DNA from: Tepidamorphus gemmatus
GTDB taxonomy: Bacteria > Pseudomonadota > Alphaproteobacteria > Rhizobiales > Tepidamorphaceae
Direction of reading: 5' to 3'
Assembly (NCBI RefSeq): GCF_004346195.1
Contig: NZ_SMAK01000001.1
Span: forward strand, 248,001-312,000
Length of the DNA: 64,000 nt
Shown one piece after another: positions 7,836-17,207 of the stretch. Both the position numbers and the translations under genes were made by a program. Each line of letters begins with the position of its first letter. The stretch's first letter is position 1. Under the pieces are notes generated by a model, which searched no databases, was not told where the DNA came from, and saw only the letters and a list, made by a program, of their open reading frames with translations.

Positions 7836-8974
7836 GTGCGGAGTCCCATGAGCAGTTGCGATACACGGCCGGCAATCTGGTCGAGCGGCAGCACCGCGCT
7901 GCAGACGCCGGCTCTCGCCGTGGCGCCCGGCATGCCCCAGACGACACTGGTGGCCTCGTCCTGGGCAAGCACGGTGCCGCCGGCCGTGGCGATGGACCGC
8001 GCGCCATTGGCTCCGTCCTGTCCCATGCCGGTGAGGACCAGGGCGAGCGTCGCCGGGCCGTAGACGGCAGCCGCCGACGAGAACAGCGGATCGACGGCTG
8101 GACGGCAAAAGTTGACCGGAGGTCCGTCGTCGAGGCGGATCCGTGGTTCCGCCCCTCCCTGGACCAGCATGTGATGTCCCCCCGGCGCGACATATATGCG
8201 ACCGGCAACGATCGGCTCGCCGTCCCTGCCTTCTGCGGCCGGCCGTCCCGATGCCTTGGCGATATGCTCGGCCAGGATGCCGGTAAAGGTCGGCGGCATG
8301 TGCTGGGTGATGAGAACCGGAATGCCGCCGAGCTTGCCGCCGAGTTCTTCCATGAGCCGGGTCAGGGCGGGCGGGCCGCCGGTCGAACTGCCGATCACCA
8401 GCACGCGCGGCCGTACCGACGAGGCCGGGCGCAGCGTGATCGCCACATCCGGCCTGACCGGCGTCGGAACACTGACCTGTGCAGCCTGAGTCTTGCGTGC
8501 CAGCCCCGGCCGCGGCATGCCCAGTGCGCGGATCTTGGCGAGCAGCTGCTGGCGGAAGTCGTCGGCCGAGACCAAGCCGTGCTGGCCTTCCGGCTTCGGC
8601 AGGTAGTCGCGGGCGCCCAACGACAGCGCCTTCAGGCTGATCTCGGCATTGCGGCGTGTGAGGGTGGAGGCCACCACCACCGGGATGCCCGGCTTCTTGC
8701 GCAGGATCAGCGGCAGCGCCGTCATCCCGTCCATCTCCGGCATCTCGATATCGAGAATGACGATGTCGGGATTTGTCTCGTCGATTGCCTCGACCGCGGC
8801 GCGGCCGTTGCGTTGCAGGGACACGACCTCGATGTCGGGCGCCTCGGCGAGCCAGCGACTGACAAGTCCGCGCACCACGGCGGAGTCATCGACGACCATG
8901 ACCCGTATCGGCGCCGAGGTTGTTCCCGATATGTGCGGCGCGCTCGGCGCGGGATTTGGCATATGGTCACTCAC
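7832..8974 (-). CDS. cheB: Chemotaxis methylesterase CheB
   Basis: A 380-residue response regulator-methylesterase. The receiver domain (about 25-140) has the VVDDSA acidic pair and phospho-acceptor Asp75 (ILDIEMPE). A linker leads to the CheB catalytic domain with the serine motif GSSTGGP, the histidine motif ITQHMPP and the aspartate motif LTGMGQDG. It removes methyl groups from receptors, and its phosphorylation by CheA gives adaptation. I favour the GTG at 8974 (GGGCG-type ribosome site) over the ATG at 8962, but the two cannot be separated with confidence. It overlaps cheR by four bases. Confidence 0.93.
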   Translation of the reverse strand: MSDHMPNPAPSAPHISGTTSAPIRVMVVDDSAVVRGLVSRWLAEAPDIEVVSLQRNGRAAVEAIDETNPDIVILDIEMPEMDGMTALPLILRKKPGIPVVVASTLTRRNAEISLKALSLGARDYLPKPEGQHGLVSADDFRQQLLAKIRALGMPRPGLARKTQAAQVSVPTPVRPDVAITLRPASSVRPRVLVIGSSTGGPPALTRLMEELGGKLGGIPVLITQHMPPTFTGILAEHIAKASGRPAAEGRDGEPIVAGRIYVAPGGHHMLVQGGAEPRIRLDDGPPVNFCRPAVDPLFSSAAAVYGPATLALVLTGMGQDGANGARSIATAGGTVLAQDEATSVVWGMPGATARAGVCSAVLPLDQIAGRVSQLLMGLRT

Positions 8975-9062
8975 TGCACGGTCGCCCGGGCCCGACCACC
9001 GGCCACGGGAACCACTCACTCACAAACCAGAAGCCGCCGCTCCGAGTGACGGTGACGCACCC

Positions 9063-9428
9063 TCAGATCAGTCCGGCCTCGATGAACTTCGCCTCGACGA
9101 TGTCACGGTCGAACGGCTTCATGATGTATTCGTTCGCCCCGGCCTTCAGCGCCTTGGCGATCTGGGCGATGTCGTTCTCGGTGGTGCAGAACACCACCTT
9201 CGGCTGATCGCCGCCCGGCATCTGTCGGAGCTTCGAGAGAAACTCGAAGCCATCCATGACCGGCATGTTCCAGTCGAGCAGGATGGCTTCCGGCATGTGA
9301 CGGCGGCAGGCCTCCATCGCCACGGCGCCGTCCTCAGCCTCGCCGACGGCGAACCCCATGTCCTCTAGAATCCGCCGCGCGACCTTCCGGATGACACTCG
9401 AGTCATCGACCACAAGACATTGCTTCAT
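9063..9428 (-). CDS. cheY: Single-domain response regulator CheY
   Basis: A 121-residue stand-alone receiver domain. Asp8-Asp9 and the phospho-acceptor Asp52 (LLDWNMP) are present, with Lys in IMKPFD. It lies between cheW and cheB, so it is most likely the CheY that carries the CheA signal to the flagellar switch (FliG and FliN are encoded here). Alphaproteobacteria often have several CheYs, some acting as phosphate sinks, and that role cannot be excluded. The ATG at 9428 is clear. Confidence 0.9.
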   Translation of the reverse strand: MKQCLVVDDSSVIRKVARRILEDMGFAVGEAEDGAVAMEACRRHMPEAILLDWNMPVMDGFEFLSKLRQMPGGDQPKVVFCTTENDIAQIAKALKAGANEYIMKPFDRDIVEAKFIEAGLI

Positions 9429-9487
9429 GGGTCTTTCTCCGGCTTCACGTCCTGCCGACACTCTATTCGCGGTTGCCTGTGAAAGGG

Positions 9488-10015
9488 TTACGCGGCGAGT
9501 GAATCCGACTCCATCTCGAGAATGCGCTCCACATCGAGGATCACCAGCAGGCGGCCCTCCAGCCGCTGGACACCAGCCGAAACCCGGACCCAGCGCGGAT
9601 CGAGATTCACCGGGTTGGGTTCGATTCCGGAGATCGGCAGTCGCAACACGTCGCCGACCTCGTCGATGACAAGACCGTAGGACTCGCCGCCATGTTCGAT
9701 GCCGACCGCCATCGGCGACTGGGTGCGTTCGCCACCCGGGATGTCGAGACGCCGGCGCATGTCGATCGCGGTGACGATCCTGCCGCGCATGTTGAGTACG
9801 CCGGCGATCTCGCGGCGCGCCAGCGGCACCGGCGTCATGCCGGTGAGGCGGAACACGTCGTGGACACGCTCGATTGGCAGTCCGAACAGCTGATTGCCGA
9901 TCGTCACGGTAATGTAGTCGCGTGTCGCCGTGTCTCCGAGATCGACGCTGGCGTCGCGCTCCTCGCCGTGCTCGCGGGCCGGTCGCAGGGATCTGGTATT
10001 GCTCGGATGTGTCAT
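9488..10015 (-). CDS. cheW: Chemotaxis coupling protein CheW
   Basis: A 175-residue CheW-domain protein that links receptors to CheA. After a charged N-terminal tail of about 30 residues, the SH3-like CheW domain runs to the C-terminus with recognisable IGNQLFGLPIERV, VLNMRGRIV and GLVIDEVGDVLRL segments. The start overlaps the stop of cheA by four bases, so the two are translationally coupled. The tail is longer than in enteric CheW, a common alphaproteobacterial feature. Confidence 0.94.
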   Translation of the reverse strand: MTHPSNTRSLRPAREHGEERDASVDLGDTATRDYITVTIGNQLFGLPIERVHDVFRLTGMTPVPLARREIAGVLNMRGRIVTAIDMRRRLDIPGGERTQSPMAVGIEHGGESYGLVIDEVGDVLRLPISGIEPNPVNLDPRWVRVSAGVQRLEGRLLVILDVERILEMESDSLAA

Positions 10016-12780
10016 GCAGCCTCTCCCATCGGGCGGGCCAGCTCCTTGAGGGCAGCCAGCAGCCCGGCCCGATCGAACTTCGCAACATAGTCATGGAAGC
10101 CCGCCTGGCGGCCGCGCTCGATCGCCTCGGGCGTGGCGTGCGAGGACAGGGCGATGACCGGCACGTGCTTCCAGCGGTTGCTCGAGGTCAGGCGCTGGGC
10201 GAACTCGTAGCCGTTCATCTCCGGCATCTCGATGTCGCTGACGACGACATCGACGTGCTCGCCCGCCTCGAGGCGGCGCATCGCCTCGACCGCGCTCTCG
10301 CAGACAATCGTCACGTAGCCGGCGGACTTCAGTACCGGCGTGAGCATGTTGCGGAAGAAGGCACTGTCGTCGACGAGCATGATCTTCATGTCGTGCCTGG
10401 CGAAGCCCATCTCCTTGCGGTGGAACCAGTCGGCGAAGGCGAGTGGCAGGTAGTGCGCCACGTCGAGGATCTCCGTCGCCGCGCCGCGGATCACCGCCGA
10501 ACCGAGCACACCGTTGGATTCCGATGAGATCTCGATATCGAGCCGGTCATCGACGATGTCGACCACCTCGTCGATGACGAGGCCCATCGAGCGTCCGCCG
10601 TCGGTAAACACGATCATCGGCTGGGAGCCCTCGGTGCGGCGCTCGACGGCATCGTTGACGTAGACGAGCGGCATCAGCCGGCCGCGATACTGCACCAGGC
10701 TGCGGCCGTTCGTGTGCTCGATACGCTCGACATCGATCTCCTCGAGACGGGTGATGAGCGAGAGCGGCACCGCCTTCGGCGTCTGGGAGCCGGCGCGGAA
10801 CAGCAGCAGCGAGATGACCTCTTCGCGCGAGGCGGCCTGGTCACCTTGCTCCTGGTCCTTGGCCTCGCTGGCGACGTCGGTGCGGACCTGGCGCGCGATG
10901 CCGTTCGGATCGACGATCATGATCACCGAGCCGTCGCCGAGAATGGTGTTGCCGGAGAAGGCCGAGATGCCGCGCAGCTTGCTTGACATCGGCTTCACCA
11001 CGATTTCCTCGGTGTGGAACACCGCGTCGACGACGATGCCGAAACGTTGCGATCCGACCTGGACGACAACGATGAAGCCCTCGGCGTCGCCGGTTTCGCC
11101 CTTGCCGGGGAGGCCGAGCACGTCCGACAGCCCGACCAGCGGCAGCAATTCATCGCGCAATCTGAGGACGGGTGTATCCTTGATCCGCTCGATCTTGGTG
11201 ACCGATCCCGAGCCGGTGTGGACCAGTTCGACGACCGCCAGCTGCGGGATGGCGAAGCGCTGTCCGGACGACTCGACGATCAGCGCCGAAACGATCGCCA
11301 GCGTCAGCGGGATCTTGATGGTGAAGACCGAGCCTTCGCCCTGCACCGACTTCACGTCGACCGTGCCGCCGATCAGCTCGATATTGGTCTTCACGACGTC
11401 CATGCCGACGCCGCGGCCGGAGACGGAGGTCACCTTCTCGGCGGTGGAGAAGCCGGCGTTGAAGATGAAGCGGTGCAGCTGCGCCTCGCTCATCTTCTCC
11501 AGTTCGGCCTCGGTCGCCAGACCACGTTCGAGAACCTTCTGGCGGATCTTGGCACCATCGAGGCCGCGGCCGTCGTCGGCGATCTCGATGATGATGTGAC
11601 CGCCTTCGTGATAGGCGGACAGTCGGATCTTGCCCGTTTCCGGCTTGCCCGACGCCTTGCGGACCGCCGGGGTCTCGAGCCCGTGATCGGCCGAGTTGCG
11701 CACCATATGGGTGAGCGGATCCTTGATCAGCTCGAGCACCTGACGGTCGAGCTCGGTCTCGGCGCCGACCATCTCGAGCTCGATCTGCTTGTTCAGTTCG
11801 ATCGCCAGGTCGCGGACAATGCGCGGCAGCTTCTGCCAGGCGTTGCCGATCGGCTGCATCCGCGTCTTCATGACGCCCTCCTGCAGCTCGGCGGTGACGT
11901 TGGACAGCCTCTGCAGCGGAACCTTGAACTCGGAATCCTCGTGCCGCCGGACGATCTCCAGGAGCTGGTTGCGGGTCAGCACCAGTTCGCTGACCGTGGT
12001 GATGAGGTGCTCCAGGGTGTCGACGGCAACACGGATGGTCTGCGACTTGACCGCGGCGTCGCCGCGTCCGCTCTCGGCATCCTCGCGCGGCCGGCGGCCG
12101 GCAACGGCCGAGGCAGCGCCGTCGGATGCCTCGCTGATCGACACGACATTGTCTGCGGTTGCGGGTGAGGCGGTCGGCTGAGGGTCAGGCGCGGCCGCAC
12201 TCGCCTCGGCGACCGCCTCGGGCACCACGGGCAGCGGTGCCTCCACCGGCGTCTCGCGAAACGCCCGCTCCAGCTCGTCCAGCGAGACCTCACCCGGCCT
12301 AAGCTCGCGCTCGAGCACCTGGTAGATCAGCGAGCCGCTTGTCGTGGCGGGTGTCGCCGCGGCCTCGATGGCGGCGGCGGGCGGCGCGGCTGGGGTCTCG
12401 GCGGTGTCGCCGACCGCCATCGCTTCGAGGCGGCTGATGACGTCGGTGTCCGAGCCCGGCGGTTCCTGGCCGGACTCGGCCAGACCAGCGATGATCTCCT
12501 TGATCCTGTCGATGGACTCAAGGATCAGCGTGACCGCTTCCGGGGTGACCGGAACGCCGTCGCGGAACCGCCCCATGACCGTTTCCGCAGCGTGCGCCAG
12601 CGCCTCGAGGCGCGGCAGGCCGAGAAAGCCACAGGTTCCCTTGATGGTATGAACGAGGCGGAAGATATTGTCGAGAATTCGGGCGTTGTTCGGTTCCTGC
12701 TCGAACTTCACGAGCTCGACGTCGATGATCTCGAGGCTCTCGTTCGTCTCGGTCAGAAACTCGCTGACGAGGTCGTCCAT
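10012..12780 (-). CDS. cheA: Hybrid chemotaxis histidine kinase CheA with C-terminal receiver
   Basis: A 922-residue kinase. Domains in order: Hpt (about 1-105, phosphorylatable His44 in HTIKGTCGF), an acidic low-complexity linker, dimerisation and HATPase domain with N-box MVRNSADHGLE, a CheW-like domain, a second CheW-like segment around SLITRLEEIDVERI, and a C-terminal receiver domain (about 800-922) with VDDSAF and DVVVSDIEMPEMNG. The attached receiver and doubled CheW region differ from enteric CheA and resemble alphaproteobacterial CheA hybrids; the receiver may act as a phosphate sink. It heads the cheA-cheW-cheY-cheB-cheR run, and a CtrA-type box lies 76 bases upstream. Confidence 0.95.
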   Translation of the reverse strand: MDDLVSEFLTETNESLEIIDVELVKFEQEPNNARILDNIFRLVHTIKGTCGFLGLPRLEALAHAAETVMGRFRDGVPVTPEAVTLILESIDRIKEIIAGLAESGQEPPGSDTDVISRLEAMAVGDTAETPAAPPAAAIEAAATPATTSGSLIYQVLERELRPGEVSLDELERAFRETPVEAPLPVVPEAVAEASAAAPDPQPTASPATADNVVSISEASDGAASAVAGRRPREDAESGRGDAAVKSQTIRVAVDTLEHLITTVSELVLTRNQLLEIVRRHEDSEFKVPLQRLSNVTAELQEGVMKTRMQPIGNAWQKLPRIVRDLAIELNKQIELEMVGAETELDRQVLELIKDPLTHMVRNSADHGLETPAVRKASGKPETGKIRLSAYHEGGHIIIEIADDGRGLDGAKIRQKVLERGLATEAELEKMSEAQLHRFIFNAGFSTAEKVTSVSGRGVGMDVVKTNIELIGGTVDVKSVQGEGSVFTIKIPLTLAIVSALIVESSGQRFAIPQLAVVELVHTGSGSVTKIERIKDTPVLRLRDELLPLVGLSDVLGLPGKGETGDAEGFIVVVQVGSQRFGIVVDAVFHTEEIVVKPMSSKLRGISAFSGNTILGDGSVIMIVDPNGIARQVRTDVASEAKDQEQGDQAASREEVISLLLFRAGSQTPKAVPLSLITRLEEIDVERIEHTNGRSLVQYRGRLMPLVYVNDAVERRTEGSQPMIVFTDGGRSMGLVIDEVVDIVDDRLDIEISSESNGVLGSAVIRGAATEILDVAHYLPLAFADWFHRKEMGFARHDMKIMLVDDSAFFRNMLTPVLKSAGYVTIVCESAVEAMRRLEAGEHVDVVVSDIEMPEMNGYEFAQRLTSSNRWKHVPVIALSSHATPEAIERGRQAGFHDYVAKFDRAGLLAALKELARPMGEAA

Positions 12781-12855
12781 TGCCAGCCCTTCCTGGTTCC
12801 CAGTCGTCGCAGTGGTGCCGTCCTGCCACCAGGGCGCACTTTGCGACAGGGACCG

Positions 12856-12870
12856 TTAATTTTGGCTGAA
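12856..12870. promoter_or_regulatory. Candidate CtrA box (TTAA-N7-TGAA) before cheA
   Basis: TTAA-TTTTGGC-TGAA, one mismatch from the consensus, lies 76 bases upstream of the cheA start, where it would cover a -35 region. AT-rich sequence of this kind stands out against the surrounding GC-rich DNA. Confidence 0.4.
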
Positions 12871-12932
12871 ATGGACGGGAGTGCTTATCCGGCCCTCGAT
12901 CGGCCCGGTCCGGTCACCGCTCGAGCCGGCCG

Positions 12933-13610
12933 TCAGGCCGCAGGTCCGGCCTCGATGCGAACGATGCCGTCACCCGGTTCGAGCCGGACGTCCATGCCGA
13001 TCGAACGGGCCAGCCGGTAGGTGTAGTAGGGTTGGATCGAATGGGCATCGAGGCGCCCGTGCGGCACCCGGCCGCCGAACACCTGCCGCGCGGTCTCGGG
13101 GATGCTGGCATTGATGCCGGTCGCCGCCAGCGAGAACGTCACCCTGTCGCCGTCGGCGGCCATGCCCACGCTCACCTCGCCGCCGCGCGGGATGGTGGCG
13201 ACGGCGACCATCACCAGGTTGACCAACAGCTTCACCTGGTCCTTCGGCAGCGCCGCCGGTGGCAAATCCCACTGGATGCGTGCCTTCTCGCCCTTGTAGA
13301 GGTTCTCGGTCAGACGGCGTGCGTCCTCGAGCGGGAAGCGGTCGCCAGCGGCCCCCATCGCGCCGAAGGCGAGCCGGGCGAACTGCAGGCGTGCCGATGC
13401 CTTGTCGGCATTGTTACGGATGATGTCGAGCGCCATCTGACGCATCGACTCATCCTTCTCGTCGTCCAGCACCTCGAAGCCGTTGGCGATCGCCCCGACC
13501 GGACTGATGATGTCGTGGCACAGGCGGCTGCACATCAGCGCGCCGAGCTCGAGGTCGCTCGGCACAGCCTCGTCGGTCAGGTCCTGTTCGGTCACGGCTC
13601 GTTCAGTCAT
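12933..13610 (-). CDS. chpT: Histidine phosphotransferase ChpT
   Basis: A 225-residue protein resembling ChpT, the histidine phosphotransferase that passes phosphate from CckA to CtrA and CpdR. The helical dimerisation/phosphotransfer region carries the SRLCHDIISPVGAI motif with His32 as the phosphorylated residue. The C-terminal half is a degenerate ATPase-like fold (histidine phosphotransferase ChpT family, formerly DUF2328). I chose the ATG at 13610 (MTERAVTEQ) because its N-terminus matches other ChpT proteins; an ATG at 13655 would add 15 unlikely residues. It lies upstream of cheA on the same strand with a 152-base gap. Confidence 0.88.
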   Translation of the reverse strand: MTERAVTEQDLTDEAVPSDLELGALMCSRLCHDIISPVGAIANGFEVLDDEKDESMRQMALDIIRNNADKASARLQFARLAFGAMGAAGDRFPLEDARRLTENLYKGEKARIQWDLPPAALPKDQVKLLVNLVMVAVATIPRGGEVSVGMAADGDRVTFSLAATGINASIPETARQVFGGRVPHGRLDAHSIQPYYTYRLARSIGMDVRLEPGDGIVRIEAGPAA

Positions 13611-13874
13611 CGGATGATGCCCCGGCAGTCCGGTATGCGAATCGGCAGAGTCCACCCTGCGGGCGAGTGATACATCCTGAGGCGGGGGGCGACAACCGAG
13701 GCGAGGACGAGCAAAGGCTTGCCGACGCGCAGGGCGGCGTCGCGATCCTACCGGCTCCCTCCGGCGCGCCCCCGGCAGCTCGAGGTCTTGCGATGCGGCG
13801 GACTGTCCGCAGCACGGCCGATCTGGTAAGTCGCGACCGATCGCACATCGGCAACAGGCACGGCAGGCGGACGG

Positions 13875-14702
13875 ATGCAGGATCAGATGACCGGAAGGGC
13901 GGCTGCGCTGCCGACCACGCGGGCGCTTGCGCTTGCGGCAATCGCGCTAGAGGCCGGTGCGGCGATCCTCGACGTGTACGCAAGCGACTTCGCGGTCGGG
14001 CACAAGGACGATGCAAGTCCCGTCACCGAGGCCGACGCGCGGGCGGAGGCGATCATCCTGAAGCGGCTGGCGGAGTATCAGCCGGATGTGCCGGTGATTG
14101 CGGAGGAAGCGGCATCGGCCGGGCAGGTGCCGGCTGTCGGCGACCGCTTCTTCCTGGTCGATCCGCTCGATGGAACCAAGGAATTCGTCCGCCGCAACGG
14201 CGAATTCACCGTCAACATCGCGCTGATCGAGGCGGGCGTGCCGGTGGCGGGAGTCGTTTATGCACCGGCATTGGGCATGATGGCGGTAGGCGACCGGCAG
14301 CACGGCGCTTTCGAGGCGACTCTGACGCCGGATACGGACGTTCGGCAGGTGCGATGGCGGCCGTTGCGGACGCGCGACGTTCCCGCCGCCGGACCGGTGG
14401 CGGTCGCCAGCCGATCGCACCGCGGCGAGGAGACAGAGGCATTTCTTGCCCGGCATGGCGTGGTCGATACCACCAGCGCCGGATCATCCCTGAAGTTCGT
14501 GCTGGTCGCACGCGGCGTGGCCGATCTCTATCCCCGTCTCGGGCGGACGATGGAATGGGATACGGCGGCCGGGCAGGCGGTGCTGGAGGCGGCCGGCGGT
14601 ATCGTGCTGACCCTCGATGGGGCTCCGCTCGGATACGCCAAGCGCGAACGCGGCTTCGACAATCCGCATTTCGTCGCGTGGGGCCGTCCCCCCGCCGCGT
14701 GA
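13875..14702 (+). CDS. cysQ: 3'(2'),5'-bisphosphate nucleotidase CysQ
   Basis: A 275-residue member of the inositol monophosphatase superfamily. Metal-site motifs are present: Glu77-Glu78 (IAEEAA), DPLDGTKEF at about residues 96-104, and MEWDTAAG near the C-terminus. This pattern with GTKEF is typical of CysQ, which removes the 3'-phosphate of PAP made during sulfate assimilation. It is transcribed divergently from chpT and ends eight bases before the convergent YHS gene. Two close ATGs (13875 and 13887) are possible starts. Confidence 0.93.
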   Translation: MQDQMTGRAAALPTTRALALAAIALEAGAAILDVYASDFAVGHKDDASPVTEADARAEAIILKRLAEYQPDVPVIAEEAASAGQVPAVGDRFFLVDPLDGTKEFVRRNGEFTVNIALIEAGVPVAGVVYAPALGMMAVGDRQHGAFEATLTPDTDVRQVRWRPLRTRDVPAAGPVAVASRSHRGEETEAFLARHGVVDTTSAGSSLKFVLVARGVADLYPRLGRTMEWDTAAGQAVLEAAGGIVLTLDGAPLGYAKRERGFDNPHFVAWGRPPAA

Positions 14703-14709
14703 ACACCGG

Positions 14710-15174
14710 TCAATGTCGGAATATGCTTGCGCTCGTCTGCGCCGCCTGCGCGAGGAAGGTATCCGGATCGGTCGTGAACAGCTGGCGGTTTGCCTCCGTG
14801 TGAAACAGCACCAGGCGATTGCGGTAGATGATCCAGAAGTTCGGATCACCCTCGGCGGCATATCCGCGCGCCAGAGCGACCGCGCAATACCCGCCGAACA
14901 GCGGCGCGTAGACCGTGGGCGCCTCGAGGAACGCCTGGCGGTTGCCGTCATTGGCGAAGCGCCAGGTCACGCCCGCCCAGTCCGCCTCGTAGTCGCGGCC
15001 CTCGCGCGGTTGGCCGTCGGCGAAATAGGCGACAGGATCGTAGCCGAAGATCGCAAAGCCGGTGACCGCATCGGTGACGACAGGTTGTGCTGTGGCCGGC
15101 GCGAAGGCCATCGCCAAGGTCAGCAGAATCGCGCCGAGGCTGCGTCGACCCCATGAAGACACAATTTTAACCAT
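14710..15174 (-). CDS. Secreted YHS domain protein
   Basis: A 154-residue protein with a signal peptide (about 1-30, ending ATAQ) and a YHS-type domain recognisable by GYDPVAYFADG, the WRFAN segment and FGGYCA. YHS domains occur in copper- and heavy-metal-linked proteins, but small secreted forms like this have no established reaction. I chose the ATG at 15174 because it places the signal peptide at the N-terminus; longer in-frame extensions add residues without character. The start lies inside a TTAACCAT sequence. It is divergent from the DUF1134 gene. Confidence 0.8.
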   Translation of the reverse strand: MVKIVSSWGRRSLGAILLTLAMAFAPATAQPVVTDAVTGFAIFGYDPVAYFADGQPREGRDYEADWAGVTWRFANDGNRQAFLEAPTVYAPLFGGYCAVALARGYAAEGDPNFWIIYRNRLVLFHTEANRQLFTTDPDTFLAQAAQTSASIFRH

Positions 15175-15283
15175 CGGTTCGCAAGTATCCGGGCCTAGGG
15201 CGAGGCGAGTTTCGCGCGCGGTCGTTAACGCACGCGAAACGTCGTCGGGGGTCGCCGGCCGCTTGTCGACGGAGGGACTATCC

Positions 15284-15871
15284 ATGACCCAGACACGACG
15301 TTCGCTGATCATCGGAGTTGCGGCGCTGGCCGCCGGCTCGCTGGCGCCCGTCCGGCTGATCGCCCAGGCCGGGAATCCGAACGCTCCCAGCTCCTATACC
15401 ATCGACGAGATCATCGAGGAGGGGCATTCGTTCTTCGGATCGGTCTCGCAGGGGCTTGCCCAGGCGGTGGAATACCTGTTCAGCCGGCAGGGACGGCCGA
15501 ATGGCTACGTCCTCGGCGAGGAGGGCGGCGGCGCCTTCATCGCCGGCCTGCGCTACGGCGAGGGCAGGCTGAACACCAAGAATGCCGGAACTCACAAGGT
15601 CTACTGGCAGGGACCATCGATCGGGTGGGACATCGGCGGAGACGGCGCCCGGACGATGATGCTCGTCTACAACCTCGAATCGGTGGACGATCTCTACCGC
15701 TACTATGGCGGCGTCAACGGCTCGGCCTATCTCGTCGCCGGATTGGGCGTATCGCTCTATTCGAACCGTAATATCTACGTCGCCCCCATCCGCAGCGGCG
15801 TCGGAGCGCGACTTGGCCTGAACATCGGCTACCTGAAGTTGACGCGGGAGCCGACCTGGAATCCGTTCTGA
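15284..15871 (+). CDS. DUF1134 (EipA-like) exported protein
   Basis: A 195-residue exported protein. The N-terminus has RRSLII followed by a hydrophobic stretch (to about residue 28), resembling a Tat or Sec signal. The mature part is glycine-rich and matches the DUF1134 family, with GEEGGGAFIAGLRYGEG and the IGWDIGGDGAR segment. The Brucella member EipA is needed for cell-envelope integrity, and a similar role is inferred. A strong ribosome site, GGAGGGA, precedes the ATG. It is conserved across Alphaproteobacteria as a single-gene unit. Confidence 0.85.
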   Translation: MTQTRRSLIIGVAALAAGSLAPVRLIAQAGNPNAPSSYTIDEIIEEGHSFFGSVSQGLAQAVEYLFSRQGRPNGYVLGEEGGGAFIAGLRYGEGRLNTKNAGTHKVYWQGPSIGWDIGGDGARTMMLVYNLESVDDLYRYYGGVNGSAYLVAGLGVSLYSNRNIYVAPIRSGVGARLGLNIGYLKLTREPTWNPF

Positions 15872-15989
15872 CGCACTCGACGCTGGTATGTTGCCGGACA
15901 AACAGTTAGATTTCGCCGCGTCCGCCTGTGGCGTGCGGCCACGGTGACAGTGATGTGATGCGCGCCGGGCTGGCGCGCAGGTCGGCACG

Positions 15990-17180
15990 ATGATCGAGAA
16001 CCTCGTCGTCTTCACACTCGGTGCGCTGGTCGCACTGCTGGTCGTTCTGCTCATCGCGCCGACGCTGTTCCGTCGGACAGCGCGGCTCGCCGAGCGACGG
16101 GTGCGGGCCACCGCCCCGCTGACGATGGCCGAGATCCGGGCCGAACAGGATCTGATCCGGGCCGATCATGCTGTCGCGCTGCGCAAGGTCGAGATCCAGC
16201 TCGACCGGCTGAAGCGTGCTGCCGTCGCCGGTCAGATCGAGCTCGGCCGCCGCGAGGCGGAGGTGCGCGAGCTTCAGACCGAGCTGCAGGACCGCCGCCA
16301 GCTCGTCGAGGAGCTCGAGAACCGTATCGAGGACATGTCCTCGACGATCCTGGCGCTCGAGAAGCATATCGCCGAGCAGACGGTCGCGCTGAAGGAGAAG
16401 CAGCAGGCGATCTCGGTGGCCAACGACAATTTTCGCGCCAAGGCAGCGGAGCTCGAGGAAGCCCGCGCGGCGGGCCAGGCGGCGCGCGAGGAGATCGCCA
16501 GCCTGAAGCGTGCGCTCGAGACGGCGGAGGGTCGCGTTGGCGAACTGCGCGCGGCGCTCGCGACCAAGTCGGTCGAATCCGAAGGAAACGCGTCGGAGGT
16601 CGACGAGCTCACCGGGATTCTGAAACAGCGCGACCGGCTCATCAGCGCCCTCAAGCGGCGCGTGTCCCGGCGCAGGGACCTGTCGCGCGAACGGCGGCGG
16701 CGGGCGATGGAGCTGGCCGGCCTGCTGGCGGCCCAACGCGAGCGTGTGGCTGAGAAGACCTCCGCGCTCTCGGCGGCGGAGCTCAAGCGGATGCAGCTCG
16801 AGGAGGAGATCGCCAGGCTGGGCCGCGAGCGCAGCGAGCTGAAGAGCCGCATCGCCGATCTCGAGGCGAAGCTCGAATACCGCGACCGCGAACTCGCCCG
16901 GCTCAAGGTCAAGGACGGTGGCGAAGCGACGGCGGCGCGCGCCGCTGCGCAGGCGCAATTGCGCGACAACATCAACGATCTTGCCGCCCGCATCACGCGG
17001 CTCGCCATGCAGTCCGGCAACGAGGGGATCCGCACGATGGTCGAGACGGGTGCCGAGCCGCTCCAGGAGACCGAGGCCCCCGGCGGCGGCAAGGGTCCGT
17101 CGCGGCGCGGCCGCACGACGGCCGGGCGCGTGCCGGTTGCCACCCGGGTGAAGGAAGCCGACCTGACACCGGGAGAGTAG
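15990..17180 (+). CDS. Membrane-anchored coiled-coil protein, function unknown
   Basis: A 396-residue protein with one N-terminal membrane helix (about residues 4-26) followed by about 320 residues of charged heptad-like sequence predicted as coiled coil, then a short Gly/Arg-rich tail. I do not recognise a named family. Similar single-span coiled-coil proteins of unknown role occur in Hyphomicrobiales, and the topology resembles RmuC-like or cell-pole scaffold proteins without their catalytic domain. It is convergent with the GGDEF/EAL gene. Codon use looks like that of its neighbours. Confidence 0.75.
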   Translation: MIENLVVFTLGALVALLVVLLIAPTLFRRTARLAERRVRATAPLTMAEIRAEQDLIRADHAVALRKVEIQLDRLKRAAVAGQIELGRREAEVRELQTELQDRRQLVEELENRIEDMSSTILALEKHIAEQTVALKEKQQAISVANDNFRAKAAELEEARAAGQAAREEIASLKRALETAEGRVGELRAALATKSVESEGNASEVDELTGILKQRDRLISALKRRVSRRRDLSRERRRRAMELAGLLAAQRERVAEKTSALSAAELKRMQLEEEIARLGRERSELKSRIADLEAKLEYRDRELARLKVKDGGEATAARAAAQAQLRDNINDLAARITRLAMQSGNEGIRTMVETGAEPLQETEAPGGGKGPSRRGRTTAGRVPVATRVKEADLTPGE

Positions 17181-17207
17181 CGGGAAACGTCAGGCGGTGG
17201 ACCCGGC

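Noticed and set aside
13611-13655. Upstream ATG for chpT
   Set aside because: It adds residues without family similarity; the ATG at 13610 matches ChpT N-termini better.
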